Assembly (NCBI GenBank): GCA_934511165.1
Contig: CAKSWA010000002.1
Location: 5,531-69,530 of the forward strand
DNA length: 64,000 bases
Reading direction: 5' to 3'
From: an uncultured Oscillospiraceae bacterium
Lineage (GTDB): Bacteria > Bacillota > Clostridia > Oscillospirales > Oscillospiraceae
Shown: in pieces, positions 1-7,412 of the stretch
Layout of the letters: each line of letters opens with the position of its first letter
Position numbering within the stretch: position 1 is the first letter of the stretch
Notes under the pieces: generated by a model
Seen by the model: only the letters and a program-made list of their open reading frames with translations
Databases searched by the model: none
What the model was told of the DNA's origin: nothing
Position numbers and translations under genes: made by a program

Positions 1-1
1 C

Positions 2-625
2 AACGACCGCGAGGCCGACCGCGTCCGCGCAAAGCTCAAGGAGGAGAAGACGTTCCTTCTCAATCTCATGTCCTCGCCCGGCTCGGGCAAGACGACGACG
101 CTTCTGCGCACGATTGAAAAGCTGAAGGACGAGCTCCGTATCGGCGTTATGGAAGCGGATATCGATTCCTCCGTGGATGCCGAGACCGTCGCGCGCACGG
201 GCGTGAAGAGCATCCAGCTCCACACCGGCGGCATGTGCCATCTCGATGCCGGGATGACCGAGCAGGGGCTCACAGAGCTCGGCACGGCGGACATCGATCT
301 CGCGGTGCTCGAAAACGTCGGCAATCTCGTCTGCCCGGCGGAGTTTGATACGGGCGCGGTGAAAAACGCGATGATTCTCTCTGTCCCGGAGGGACACGAT
401 AAGCCGCTCAAATACCCGCTCATCTTCACCGTGTGCGACGCGCTCATCATCAACAAGATCGATGTGCTGCCGTATTTCGATTTTGACATGGACAAGGTGC
501 GCGAGTACGCGCTGCGGCGCAACCCCCGTCTGGAGATCTTCCCGATCTCCGCCAAGACCGGCGAGGGCGTCGAGGCCTGGACAAACTGGCTCAAAAAGCA
601 GGTCCGGGACTGGACGGAAGAATAA
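2..625 (+). CDS. hypB: Hydrogenase/urease nickel incorporation GTPase HypB (5' truncated by window edge)
   Basis: HypB is the SIMIBI-class GTPase that delivers Ni2+ to [NiFe] hydrogenase precursors together with HypA. The reading frame is open from base 2, so the true start lies left of the window. The first visible residues run into the P-loop SSPGSGKTT. HypB hallmarks follow: GGMCHLDAGM with a metal-binding Cys and His, ENVGNLVCPAEFD (switch/metal region), and the guanine-specificity motif NKID near the C-terminus. The N-terminal nickel-binding part, if any, is not visible. A strong terminator follows directly, so this is the last gene of its operon. Identity is secure. Confidence 0.95.
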   Translation, partial: NDREADRVRAKLKEEKTFLLNLMSSPGSGKTTTLLRTIEKLKDELRIGVMEADIDSSVDAETVARTGVKSIQLHTGGMCHLDAGMTEQGLTELGTADIDLAVLENVGNLVCPAEFDTGAVKNAMILSVPEGHDKPLKYPLIFTVCDALIINKIDVLPYFDFDMDKVREYALRRNPRLEIFPISAKTGEGVEAWTNWLKKQVRDWTEE

Positions 626-628
626 AGA

Positions 629-667
629 AAAACGGAGCAGTCAGTAAAATGACTGCTCCGTTTTTTA
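629..667. terminator. Bidirectional rho-independent terminator between hypB and the facing lipoprotein gene
   Basis: AAAACGGAGCAGTCA and TGACTGCTCCGTTTT form a perfect stem, with an A-run on the left and a T-run on the right, so it can end both hypB and the convergent minus-strand gene. Confidence 0.9.
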
Positions 668-680
668 TGGAGAATGACGG

Positions 681-1340
681 TTATTTAACTTCTGCGGTCG
701 TCTGCGCCATGACGGTCAGAGCCTCCAGCACGTCGGCTCTCTGGCTTTCCTCGTAATATGTGCCGGTGTAAACGTAAAGGTAAGCGCCGGTCACGGCGTA
801 CAGCGTGATCTGATCCGTGGGCGGGATGGAGAGAATCGCTTCGCGCCCGCCGGCGTTGTCGATATCGTCCTGCGTGAGCACGCCCTGCGCCAGAAGAGAA
901 TCCAGCATTTCGTCGGTGAAGAGCGTGATCGTTTCGGTGTAGATCACGCTCTTTCCGTTGATCGAGCGGAGCTCCGCCTTGAGGATCTCAACGTTGGGGT
1001 ACGACTCGGTGATGCTTTCCACAAGCTTGTTCATGTACTTTTCCGTGAACTTGCCGCTGTAGGTGCTGGAACGCTGGGCATTGATGTTGGTTGCCTGCGA
1101 GGAGTCTGCCGTATCGTTATAATACACGATGAGCGGAGAAGTGCCGTCCGTACCTGTCCACTTATCAGCGGGATACTGCGTCGAAAACGTGCTGTTGCTG
1201 ACCGTTTCGAGCGTCATGGAAGTGAGATCGACCTTCTCGAGCGGGGGATAATCCTCTTCGTTCACGGTGCCGCATCCGGCGAGGATCAGGCAGAGCGCGA
1301 GACAAACGGCGGTGACCGCCGCAAAAGTTTTTCTTTTCAT
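681..1340 (-). CDS. Putative lipoprotein of unknown function
   Basis: A 219-residue exported protein. It starts with a lipoprotein signal peptide: MKRKTF, a hydrophobic stretch, then the lipobox LAGC. An upstream in-frame ATG exists, but this start is chosen because AGGAGTG lies just before it and it opens the signal peptide. The mature part shows no motif I recognise. Its size and mixed alpha/beta look (a pattern ending in a possible TGAYLYVYTGTYYE strand) suggest a small solvent-exposed domain anchored to the membrane outer face. It is convergent with hypB and lies 69 bp downstream of the ECF gene start-to-stop direction, so it may be cotranscribed with it. Confidence 0.75.
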   Translation of the reverse strand: MKRKTFAAVTAVCLALCLILAGCGTVNEEDYPPLEKVDLTSMTLETVSNSTFSTQYPADKWTGTDGTSPLIVYYNDTADSSQATNINAQRSSTYSGKFTEKYMNKLVESITESYPNVEILKAELRSINGKSVIYTETITLFTDEMLDSLLAQGVLTQDDIDNAGGREAILSIPPTDQITLYAVTGAYLYVYTGTYYEESQRADVLEALTVMAQTTAEVK

Positions 1341-1409
1341 AGCTATCACTCCTTTGCTGAGTGACACGATTTTACCATACTGCCGGGGAAAAGACAACCT
1401 TTTCGCTGT

Positions 1410-1943
1410 TTATCCCACCGTCTCGCCGAGCTTATCGGCAAGCATCGCGAGCGGCTTCACCTTCCAGCGCAGCACCATGCCGAGCGCCGCGCCGACGAGT
1501 GCCTGCAAAATCTGGTAGGGGAGCTTCGCGATCGCCGCGGCAGGCGTTGCGTAGATGAATGCGCGGCCAAGCGAGTAGCCGACGACCATGATCACCGCGC
1601 CGAGCAGCACACCGATGAGAGACGCAATAACGGGCTTCTCCTTCATCATCCGGTGGGCGCAGAGCGAAATGACAACGGCCTGCAGGCCGTGTGTGACAAG
1701 AGATACGAACATCGGCGTCGGGTAGAAGAAGAAATCGCCGAGAAATGCACCGACACCGCCGACGCAGAACGCCCCCAGCGGGTCGAGAATCAGCGAGGCG
1801 AAGCAGATGATCACGTCGTTCAGATAGAGATGCCCGCCCGGCACCGGAACGCTGAACACGCTCATGCTCATAATGATGTTCATCGCCATCAGCAGCGCCG
1901 TTGTACAGAGCCAGCGCGTGCCGTATTTTTTCTTTGTCGTCAT
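1410..1943 (-). CDS. ECF transporter S component (vitamin uptake, possibly B6-type)
   Basis: A 177-residue, very hydrophobic protein with about five or six membrane helices. It resembles substrate-binding S components of energy-coupling factor transporters of the HmpT/PF07155 kind, including the N-terminal Ala/Met-rich helix (TALLMAMNIIMSMS) that contacts the EcfT scaffold. S components bind one vitamin and share an EcfAA'T module, which is not encoded here. It is transcribed divergently from a MocR-family gene 91 bp away. Because MocR regulators often control vitamin B6 genes, pyridoxine/pyridoxal is the best guess for substrate, but sequence alone does not settle it. AAGGGAG precedes the ATG. 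Confidence 0.82.
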   Translation of the reverse strand: MTTKKKYGTRWLCTTALLMAMNIIMSMSVFSVPVPGGHLYLNDVIICFASLILDPLGAFCVGGVGAFLGDFFFYPTPMFVSLVTHGLQAVVISLCAHRMMKEKPVIASLIGVLLGAVIMVVGYSLGRAFIYATPAAAIAKLPYQILQALVGAALGMVLRWKVKPLAMLADKLGETVG

Positions 1944-1986
1944 GGTAGAATCTCCCTTGCTTTTTCTTTTACCTTAGCATACAATA

Positions 1987-2012
1987 TTCTGGATATATTA
2001 AAATAGCCAGAA
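1987..2012. promoter_or_regulatory. Inverted repeat in the divergent ECF/MocR intergenic region (candidate operator)
   Basis: TTCTGG - 14 bp - CCAGAA sits between the divergent start codons. The minus-strand -10-like TATGCT (complement of AGCATA, 1976-1981) lies next to it. This is a plausible site for the MocR-like regulator, though MocR sites are often direct repeats. Confidence 0.35.
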
Positions 2013-2034
2013 AGTGAGAAAATAATCATACCAG

Positions 2035-3102
2035 ATGAAACAGGAGAACGAACACCGCCCGGCGTATCTGCGCCTGTACGAACGGCTGCGAGGGGAGATC
2101 GTGCGCGGGGACTATCCCTTCGGCGCGCGGATGCCGTCCAAGCGGCAGCTCGCCGAGGAGGAAGGGCTGAGCGTCGTCACGGTCGAGCACGCTTACGCGC
2201 TCTTGACGGATGAGGGGTATTTGGAAGCACGCCGCCGCAGCGGACATTACGTGCAGTTTCACGATACGGATGGCTTTGTGCCGAGCGCGCCGGTGAAACC
2301 GGCGGCGGTCCCGGCAGGGGAGAGGGCAGATTTTCCGTTTTCGGTGCTTTCGCGGGTGATGCGCCGCGTCATCAGCGAGTATGGCGAGCAGCTGCTGGAA
2401 AAAAGCCCGAACAACGGCTGCGTCGCGCTTCGGCAGGCAATCTCGCGCTATCTTGCGCGCAGCCGCGGCATCCGCGTAAAGCCGGAGCAGATTTTCGTCG
2501 GCTCCGGCGCGGAATACCTCTACGGACTGATCGTGCAGCTTCTCGGCGCGGCGCGTATCTACGCAGCGGAGGACCCGTCGTATGAGAAGATCGCGCTCGT
2601 TTACCGCGCGCACGGCGCGTCGCTGGAGCTCTTGCCGCTTGGCGCAGACGGCATCCGGAGCGATGCGCTTGCCGGAACGCGCGCCACGGTGCTGCACATT
2701 ACGCCCTACCGCAGCTATCCGAGCAATATCACGGCGTCGGCGGCAAAGCGGCGCGAATATATCCGCTGGGCAAGTGAGCCGGGGCGGTACATTGTTGAGG
2801 ACGACTTCTCCTCGGAGTTCACAGTCGCATCCAAGCCGGAGGAGACGGTGTTTTCGCTTGCCGAGAGCGGGAACGTGATCTACCTGAACACGTTCTCGCA
2901 GACGGTCGCACCGTCGCTGCGTATGGGCTATATGGTGCTCTCGGAAGAGCTCTCGGCGCAGTATGCCGAGCGCATCGGGTTTTATTCCTGCACCGTGCCG
3001 CTCTTCGAGCAGCTGGTACTTGCGGAGCTTCTGGAGAGCGGCGACTATGAGCGCCACATCCGCCGCACCCGCCGCGCCCTGCGAAAAAGGGCGGAAAAAT
3101 GA
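2035..3102 (+). CDS. MocR/GntR-family transcriptional regulator with a degenerate, C-terminally short aminotransferase-like domain
   Basis: Residues 8-75 form a GntR winged helix (MPSKRQLAEEEGLSVVTVEHAYALL, split here as MPSKRQLAEEE and LSVVTVEHAYALL). Residues ~95-355 form a fold-type I aminotransferase-like domain, with VGSGAEYLYGL, the Asp-containing VEDDFSSEF and SLRMGY. Two things are odd. The PLP Schiff-base Lys of the usual TFSK(S/T)xAPSLR motif is Gln289 (NTFSQTVAPSLR). The protein also stops at 355 residues, about 90-110 short of typical MocR proteins (450-480), right after the helix YERHIRRTRRALRKR. A terminator follows at once, so the missing part is not in another frame. It probably still binds DNA, but whether it senses PLP is doubtful. 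The start lacks a strong ribosome site. Confidence 0.88.
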   Translation: MKQENEHRPAYLRLYERLRGEIVRGDYPFGARMPSKRQLAEEEGLSVVTVEHAYALLTDEGYLEARRRSGHYVQFHDTDGFVPSAPVKPAAVPAGERADFPFSVLSRVMRRVISEYGEQLLEKSPNNGCVALRQAISRYLARSRGIRVKPEQIFVGSGAEYLYGLIVQLLGAARIYAAEDPSYEKIALVYRAHGASLELLPLGADGIRSDALAGTRATVLHITPYRSYPSNITASAAKRREYIRWASEPGRYIVEDDFSSEFTVASKPEETVFSLAESGNVIYLNTFSQTVAPSLRMGYMVLSEELSAQYAERIGFYSCTVPLFEQLVLAELLESGDYERHIRRTRRALRKRAEK

Positions 3103-3105
3103 GGC

Positions 3106-3138
3106 ATCCCTCCGGCAAATACCGGAGGGATTCTTTTT
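3106..3138 (+). terminator. Rho-independent terminator of the mocR-like gene
   Basis: ATCCCTCCGG / CCGGAGGGAT stem followed by TTCTTTTT, starting 4 nt after the stop codon. Confidence 0.85.
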
Positions 3139-3149
3139 GCCATGGAGGA

Positions 3150-3271
3150 AACCCCTCCGTCAAAAACTTCGTTTTTGCCACCTCCCCTGTTAGGGGAGGC
3201 AAGTGAATTTGCGGTAAACCAGCTTGGCTCTCCTATTAGGGGAGCTGGCAGCGAAGCTGACTGAGGGGTTT
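3150..3271. repeat. Modular palindromic repeat, copy A (alpha-beta order)
   Basis: Begins CCCCTCCGTC and ends GACTGAGGGG. Contains the alpha module (hairpin AAAAACTTCGTTTTT, then CCACCTCCCC-TGTTA-GGGGAGG) and the beta module (GGCTCTCCTATTAGGGGAGC, then hairpin CAGCGAAGCTG). It lies between two convergent genes. See the finding on the repeat family. Confidence 0.85.
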
Positions 3272-3279
3272 CGCTTGAG

Positions 3280-4074
3280 TTAAAGCAAATACTTCTCCAT
3301 CGCCCAGGCGGCGCCGTCCTCGTCGCAGACGGGCGCAATAACGTCTGCTGCGGCCTTCACATTATCGGGCGCATTGGCCATCGCAATGCCGAGTCCCGCC
3401 CAGCGCAGCATGGAAATGTCGTTTTCCCCGTCGCCGATGGCGACGGTCTCCTCGCGCGGTATGCCGAGAATCTCCGCGGCGCGCGCGAGCCCTGCGGCCT
3501 TGCTGACGCCCGGCGGCACGATCTCCAGCGTCTCCGGGCTGGACGTAAAGCAGTCCACCGGGCAGGGAGGATCGGCCAGAAGCTTTTTCCCCGCGCGCCG
3601 GACGGTCACCGGCAGGCCGAGCAGCAGAATTTTGTACATGCCCTCGTGCGCGATCGCCTCGGGGGAGGGAAGCGGCTGCGGGTTGCTCGAAGAGCGCTGC
3701 GCATAGACCTCCGATGCCGCATTCACGCGGTCCGTGTAAATCCCACTGAGGGCATAAACGATGGCGGCGCTTGCTCTGCGGCGGCACCAGCGGAGCAGCG
3801 TGAGCGCGTCCTGTTCCTCCATGAACGTCTCGGAGAGCGTTTCGCCGGTCGCACAGCTCTGCACCAGCGCGCCGTTTCCGAGAATGAGCGGCACGTCGCC
3901 GGGGAAAAGCTCACGCGCGACCGCGGCGCTTCCGCCGAGCCGCCCGGAGGCGAGCGTTACATACTTGCCCGCGGCGTATACGGCGCGGATCGTCTCGCGT
4001 GTATGCGCCGAGACCTTTCGGTCGGAGCGCGTGAGCGTGAGATCGTAATCGGCGGCCATCAGTCTGTATGCCAT
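3280..4074 (-). CDS. Cof-type HAD-superfamily phosphatase
   Basis: A 264-residue haloacid-dehalogenase hydrolase of the Cof/IIB subfamily, which dephosphorylates small metabolites such as sugar phosphates or flavin mononucleotide. Motif I is D9-Y-D11-LTLT, motif II includes TLASGR, and motif IV is AIGDGENDISML followed by the typical GIAMANAP...VKAAADVIA end. The start is taken at MAYRLMAAD because AGGAAG lies just upstream. The longer frame would run into the divergent gene's promoter. Its exact substrate cannot be read from sequence. It ends next to repeat copy A. Confidence 0.9.
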   Translation of the reverse strand: MAYRLMAADYDLTLTRSDRKVSAHTRETIRAVYAAGKYVTLASGRLGGSAAVARELFPGDVPLILGNGALVQSCATGETLSETFMEEQDALTLLRWCRRRASAAIVYALSGIYTDRVNAASEVYAQRSSSNPQPLPSPEAIAHEGMYKILLLGLPVTVRRAGKKLLADPPCPVDCFTSSPETLEIVPPGVSKAAGLARAAEILGIPREETVAIGDGENDISMLRWAGLGIAMANAPDNVKAAADVIAPVCDEDGAAWAMEKYLL

Positions 4075-4141
4075 GAAAATCGACTTCCTTTCTGCGCGAA
4101 AGTATAACGGACAGCGCGCCGGAATGTCAAGAGCGCAGCGA

Positions 4142-4170
4142 TTTACGAACGGCAAACCATGTGGTATAAT
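4142..4170 (+). promoter_or_regulatory. Promoter for the 98-aa protein gene
   Basis: TTTACG - 17 bp - TATAAT with an extended -10 (TGGTATAAT), 31 nt upstream of the start codon. Confidence 0.6.
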
Positions 4171-4201
4171 AGAAAACAAATACCCCACAGGAGAAAAAAG
4201 A

Positions 4202-4498
4202 ATGATCAAGCTCGAAATGGAACTTTCCGATATCGATTACGAGGTTCTCGTAAAGGAGATTCTTCCCAAGGTCGCTGACCGGCTGAAGCAGAACGGCAGC
4301 CCGCTTGCGCCGCTCCTCTCCGGCGGCATGGCGGCCAATGTGCTGCTCCACGCCTCCGACAGCGTGCGCGACCGCATGGCCGCGGAAATCCTCAACGCTG
4401 CTGCGCCGCGGCTGACCGGAACGCTCGAAAAGCTCGCCGCCGACAACGGCATTCCCTGCAAGGTGCAGGGCCTGCGCGCGAGCGCGACACAGAAATAA
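4202..4498 (+). CDS. Conserved-type small protein of unknown function (98 aa)
   Basis: The start at MIKLEMELSDID is set by AGGAG 8 nt upstream and by the promoter just before it. The protein is soluble and mostly helical. The first half reads like a short amphipathic repeat (DIDYEVLVKEILPKVADRL). Then come a Gly-rich turn (LLSGGMAANVLL) and a second helical half ending in basic residues. I do not recognise the family. It is a single-gene unit with its own promoter and terminator. Confidence 0.75.
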   Translation: MIKLEMELSDIDYEVLVKEILPKVADRLKQNGSPLAPLLSGGMAANVLLHASDSVRDRMAAEILNAAAPRLTGTLEKLAADNGIPCKVQGLRASATQK

Positions 4499-4505
4499 TA
4501 AGGAA

Positions 4506-4548
4506 ACGCATCCCCCGAAAACCTCTGCTTTCGGGGGATGCGTCTTTT
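4506..4548 (+). terminator. Terminator of the 98-aa gene
   Basis: ACGCATCCCCCGAAA / TTTCGGGGGATGCGT stem followed by CTTTT. Confidence 0.85.
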
Positions 4549-4561
4549 AAACCGTGGAAAC

Positions 4562-4597
4562 AAAAATCCCCGGAGAATAAATTCTCCGGGGAAAAAT
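4562..4597. terminator. Terminator, bidirectional, for the NlpC/P60 gene
   Basis: AAAAATCCCCGGAGAA-TAAA-TTCTCCGGGGAAAAA. On the minus strand the stem is followed by a T-run, downstream of the NlpC/P60 gene. Confidence 0.8.
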
Positions 4598-4671
4598 GCC
4601 GTATCCGGATCATCGTCCCGCCACTTTTGAGGGGCGTCAGACGAAGGCGGGGATAAGCGGGGGTAAGCCTT

Positions 4672-5844
4672 TTACACGATGCGGCGGGCGGCGACGAGAC
4701 GCATGCCGGCGGTGCCGCTGAGAGACTGGGTGCTGACCACTGCACCGGAGTAGGGCGCGTGGATGAAGCTGCCGCCGCCGATGTAGATTGCCGCGTGCCA
4801 GATGTTGTAGATGCTGCTGCCGAAGAGCAGGATGTCGCCGGGCTGAAGGTCGTTGAGATCAACGTCCACGCCGCTATAATACATGTCCTGCGCCACGCGG
4901 TTGAGCGAGTAGCCGTACTGGCCGTAGACGTAGTACACGAGACCGGAGCAGTCAAAGCCGGAGGGAGACGTGCCGCCCCAGACATAGGGAACGCCCAGAT
5001 ACTGCATGGCAGTATCCACGATGGTCTGACCCATGGCGGCGTTGTGCGAGAAGCTCGGCGCGGCGGGCGCTTCCTGCGCGGGCTCTTCGGCCGGGGTTTC
5101 CGGCTCCTGCGCGGGAGGATCGAGCGGCGTCACTTCGGTGGTGGTGTTTTCGGTGGTGTCCGGGGTCTGCGGCTCGCTGTAGATGGTGCCGTTCTCGCCA
5201 GAGACGGTCGCGGCGGAGATGGTGTAGGTCTTGGAAGTGCCGTTGAGCACAACATAGTCGCCGTAGATGTAGCCGGTGCTGCCGTTATATACGCATTCGT
5301 ACCAGGAACCGCAGACGCCGTTCACACGGATGGGCGTGCCGGTCTCCAGCGTTTCGATCACGCTGCTGTAGGTGCTCGGACCGCTGCGGAAGCAGATGCC
5401 GGAGCCGAGAACCGTGGCGTTGCTGTCGCCGGTCGCGGGAGGCGCAACGTAAGTCTGCGAAGGAACTTCCTGCGCGGGCTGCTGCACGGTATCCTGCGCG
5501 GCGTCCTGCGCCGGAGCCTTCTCCGGGACGGAGTCAACGTTTTCCGCGGAGGGAATTTCGTTGAAGAGAAGGTAGTAGGAAGCCATGTAGCCGGTCTTGC
5601 CGTTGTAGCTCACCTTGTACCAGCCGTAGCCGGCGTCGCCGAGAACGTAAACGGTCGCGCCCTGCGGGGCGGCGTCGATAACATTGCTGTTGAAGCTGCC
5701 GCTGTCACGCAGGTTGACTTCGCCGGGCGTTGCGATGAACGCTTCGCCCGAAATGGCAAACGCGCTGCTCGTGAGCAGAGACGCCGCCAGAAGAAGCGTA
5801 ACGATAACGGAAAGCAGTTTCTTGCAGTTTTTCATGATCCCCAT
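4672..5844 (-). CDS. Secreted NlpC/P60 peptidoglycan endopeptidase with two SH3 domains
   Basis: A cell-wall hydrolase that probably cuts gamma-D-Glu-diaminopimelate bonds outside the cell. A signal peptide (residues 1-30, ending SSAFA) is followed by bacterial SH3 domain 1 (~35-95, GEVNLRDSGSFNSNVI), a Pro/Gln-rich linker, SH3 domain 2 (~145-200, GICFRSGPSTYSSVIE), a Thr/Pro/Glu-rich linker and a C-terminal NlpC/P60 domain (~268-390). The catalytic Cys lies in SGFDCSGLVYYVY and the His in IWHAAIYIGG. The start is either this ATG (AGGAA 7 nt upstream) or the ATG three codons later (GAGGT 9 nt upstream). The next minus-strand gene upstream ends 36 bp away. Confidence 0.93.
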   Translation of the reverse strand: MGIMKNCKKLLSVIVTLLLAASLLTSSAFAISGEAFIATPGEVNLRDSGSFNSNVIDAAPQGATVYVLGDAGYGWYKVSYNGKTGYMASYYLLFNEIPSAENVDSVPEKAPAQDAAQDTVQQPAQEVPSQTYVAPPATGDSNATVLGSGICFRSGPSTYSSVIETLETGTPIRVNGVCGSWYECVYNGSTGYIYGDYVVLNGTSKTYTISAATVSGENGTIYSEPQTPDTTENTTTEVTPLDPPAQEPETPAEEPAQEAPAAPSFSHNAAMGQTIVDTAMQYLGVPYVWGGTSPSGFDCSGLVYYVYGQYGYSLNRVAQDMYYSGVDVDLNDLQPGDILLFGSSIYNIWHAAIYIGGGSFIHAPYSGAVVSTQSLSGTAGMRLVAARRIV

Positions 5845-5880
5845 ACCTCATTTCCTGGTGCTGGTGCGCTGTTTCGGAGG

Positions 5881-6198
5881 TTAGTCCTTCGTCAGCGCTC
5901 GTTCGAGCCACACGCTCGCCACGTCCATGGCGGCGTACAGGCTGCCTTTTTCGGATTTCTTCACGATGCGGTCGCGGCTCTTGACCGTCGGGTCGGTGAG
6001 CTGCAGCTGGACGCTCACGCGGGTGGCGACCTTCAGCTCGCCGGCGTTTTCCGCCCCGGCCACCGGCTGAACCGGTTTCGTGTCCATGATCTGCATCATG
6101 ATGATGTACTTGTCGGACATGCTGCCGTAGTAAAGGATGTTGTCCTTGCGGCGAAGCGGGTGTCCCTTGTACACCAGCGCATTCTTAGTGGATGCCAA
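5881..6198 (-). CDS. Conserved hypothetical protein (105 aa), TTG start
   Basis: A soluble 105-residue protein with a Lys/Arg-rich N-terminus (LVYKGHPLRRKDNILYYG), a strand-rich middle (DKYIIMMQIMD) and a C-terminal helix (AAMDVASVWLERAL). The start is TTG, supported by the strong GAGGTGA site 6 nt upstream and a promoter above it. Similar short proteins occur in many clostridia without an assigned role, as I remember it. No catalytic motif is visible. Confidence 0.8.
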   Translation of the reverse strand: MASTKNALVYKGHPLRRKDNILYYGSMSDKYIIMMQIMDTKPVQPVAGAENAGELKVATRVSVQLQLTDPTVKSRDRIVKKSEKGSLYAAMDVASVWLERALTKD

Positions 6199-6225
6199 TT
6201 CAAATCACCTCGAATTTGTAACCAA

Positions 6226-6254
6226 AATGTAACACATTGTATCCCGCCTGTCAA
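6226..6254 (-). promoter_or_regulatory. Promoter for the 105-aa gene
   Basis: On the minus strand TTGACA - 17 bp - TACATT, about 30 bp before the TTG start. Confidence 0.65.
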
Positions 6255-6444
6255 CATAATCGGAGTGATTTTGTGATATAAGCACAGACTACGCCGAGAT
6301 ATTGCCACTATTATCCGTCGTTTTGACGGAAAACCGGCACGTAAAAGTTACAAAACGGCTCTGCGGAGGGGATCGTTCCGCACGAGTCGGCGCCGGAAAA
6401 CGGTAACAAAACCGGAGAAACTGCCCTTTGGCGGGGAAAACCGC

Positions 6445-6475
6445 AGCGCCGGGGAGCCGGCGCTGCGGCGGTGTT
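6445..6475 (-). terminator. Hairpin downstream of the SPFH gene
   Basis: GCAGCGCCGG-GGAG-CCGGCGCTGC stem. On the minus strand it is followed by GGTTTTCC, a weak T-run. Confidence 0.55.
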
Positions 6476-6494
6476 CGCGGGGGAAGGGGAATGC

Positions 6495-7379
6495 TCAGTT
6501 ATCCTTGACGGATTCAACGATGCCCTGCGCGAGACCGGCGACGCCCTGAATCTCGGAGGGGATGATGATCTTGGTGGCCTTGCCGTCGGCGGCGGCGGCG
6601 AAAGCTTCGAGCGCACGCAGACGCAGCACCGGGTCGGAGGGAGCGGCCTCGTTGAGCAGGCGGATACCGTCAGCGGTCGCCTTCTGCACGGCGAGGATCG
6701 CGGCGGCCTGACCTTCGGCCTCAAGGATCTGCTGCTGCTTCTTCGCGTCGGCGCGGAGAATGGCGGATTCCTTTTCGCCTTCGGCTTCGAGAATGGCGGC
6801 GCGCTTCTCGCCCTCGGCGCGGAGAATGGCTTCGCGGCGTTCGCGCTCGGCCTTCATCTGCTTTTCCATCGCGCTCTGGATCTCGCGCGGCGGGAGAATG
6901 TTTTTGAGCTCCACGCGGTTGACCTTAATGCCCCAGGGGTCGGTCGCCTCGTCGAGAATGACGCGCATTTTGCTGTTGATGATGTCGCGGCTCGTGAGGC
7001 ACTGGTCAAGCTCGAGATCGCCGATGATGTTGCGGAGCGTCGTAGCGGAGAGCGTTTCGATGGCGACCATCGGCTGCTCAATGCCGTAGGTGTAAAGCTT
7101 CGGGTCAGTGATCTGGAAATAGACAACGGTGTCGATCTGCATGGTAACATTGTCCTTCGTGATCACGGGCTGGGGCGGGAAGTCTGCGACCTGCTCCTTG
7201 AGCGATACGCGGCGCGCCACGCGCTCAATGAACGGCAGCTTCACATGGAGACCCTTGCCCCACGTGGTGCTGTAAGCGCCGAGACGCTCGATGACGTAGG
7301 CCTGCGCCTGCTGCACGACGCAAAGGTTCGTGATGATCAGCACGAGCACAAGCACGAGAATGATGCCTAATACAATCAT
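6495..7379 (-). CDS. SPFH/stomatin-like (paraslipin, QmcA-type) membrane protein
   Basis: A 294-residue scaffold protein of membrane microdomains. There is one N-terminal membrane segment (residues ~2-18). An SPFH/band-7 domain follows (QAYVIERLGAYSTTWGKGLH ... VVYFQITDPKLYTYG ... ETLSATTLRNIIGDLELDQC). Next is a long Ala/Glu/Lys/Arg coiled coil (MEKQMKAERERREAILRAEGE, here split, with repeated AILEAEGEKE). It ends in the oligomerising tail. It forms a two-gene unit with the NfeD-like gene just upstream (34 bp). SPFH-NfeD pairing is typical and suggests a joint role in membrane or protease quality control. Confidence 0.93.
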   Translation of the reverse strand: MIVLGIILVLVLVLIITNLCVVQQAQAYVIERLGAYSTTWGKGLHVKLPFIERVARRVSLKEQVADFPPQPVITKDNVTMQIDTVVYFQITDPKLYTYGIEQPMVAIETLSATTLRNIIGDLELDQCLTSRDIINSKMRVILDEATDPWGIKVNRVELKNILPPREIQSAMEKQMKAERERREAILRAEGEKRAAILEAEGEKESAILRADAKKQQQILEAEGQAAAILAVQKATADGIRLLNEAAPSDPVLRLRALEAFAAAADGKATKIIIPSEIQGVAGLAQGIVESVKDN

Positions 7380-7412
7380 GGGATATCCTCCTTATTAAAA
7401 TACCATGTTCTT

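Noticed and set aside
4759..6276. Long plus-strand open frame over the NlpC/P60 gene, and similar ones at 25486-27588 (-), 26961-29885 (+) and 49363-51465 (-)
   Set aside because: They are antisense to clearly recognised genes, have no family motifs, and arise because GC-rich third positions leave few stops in the opposite frames.
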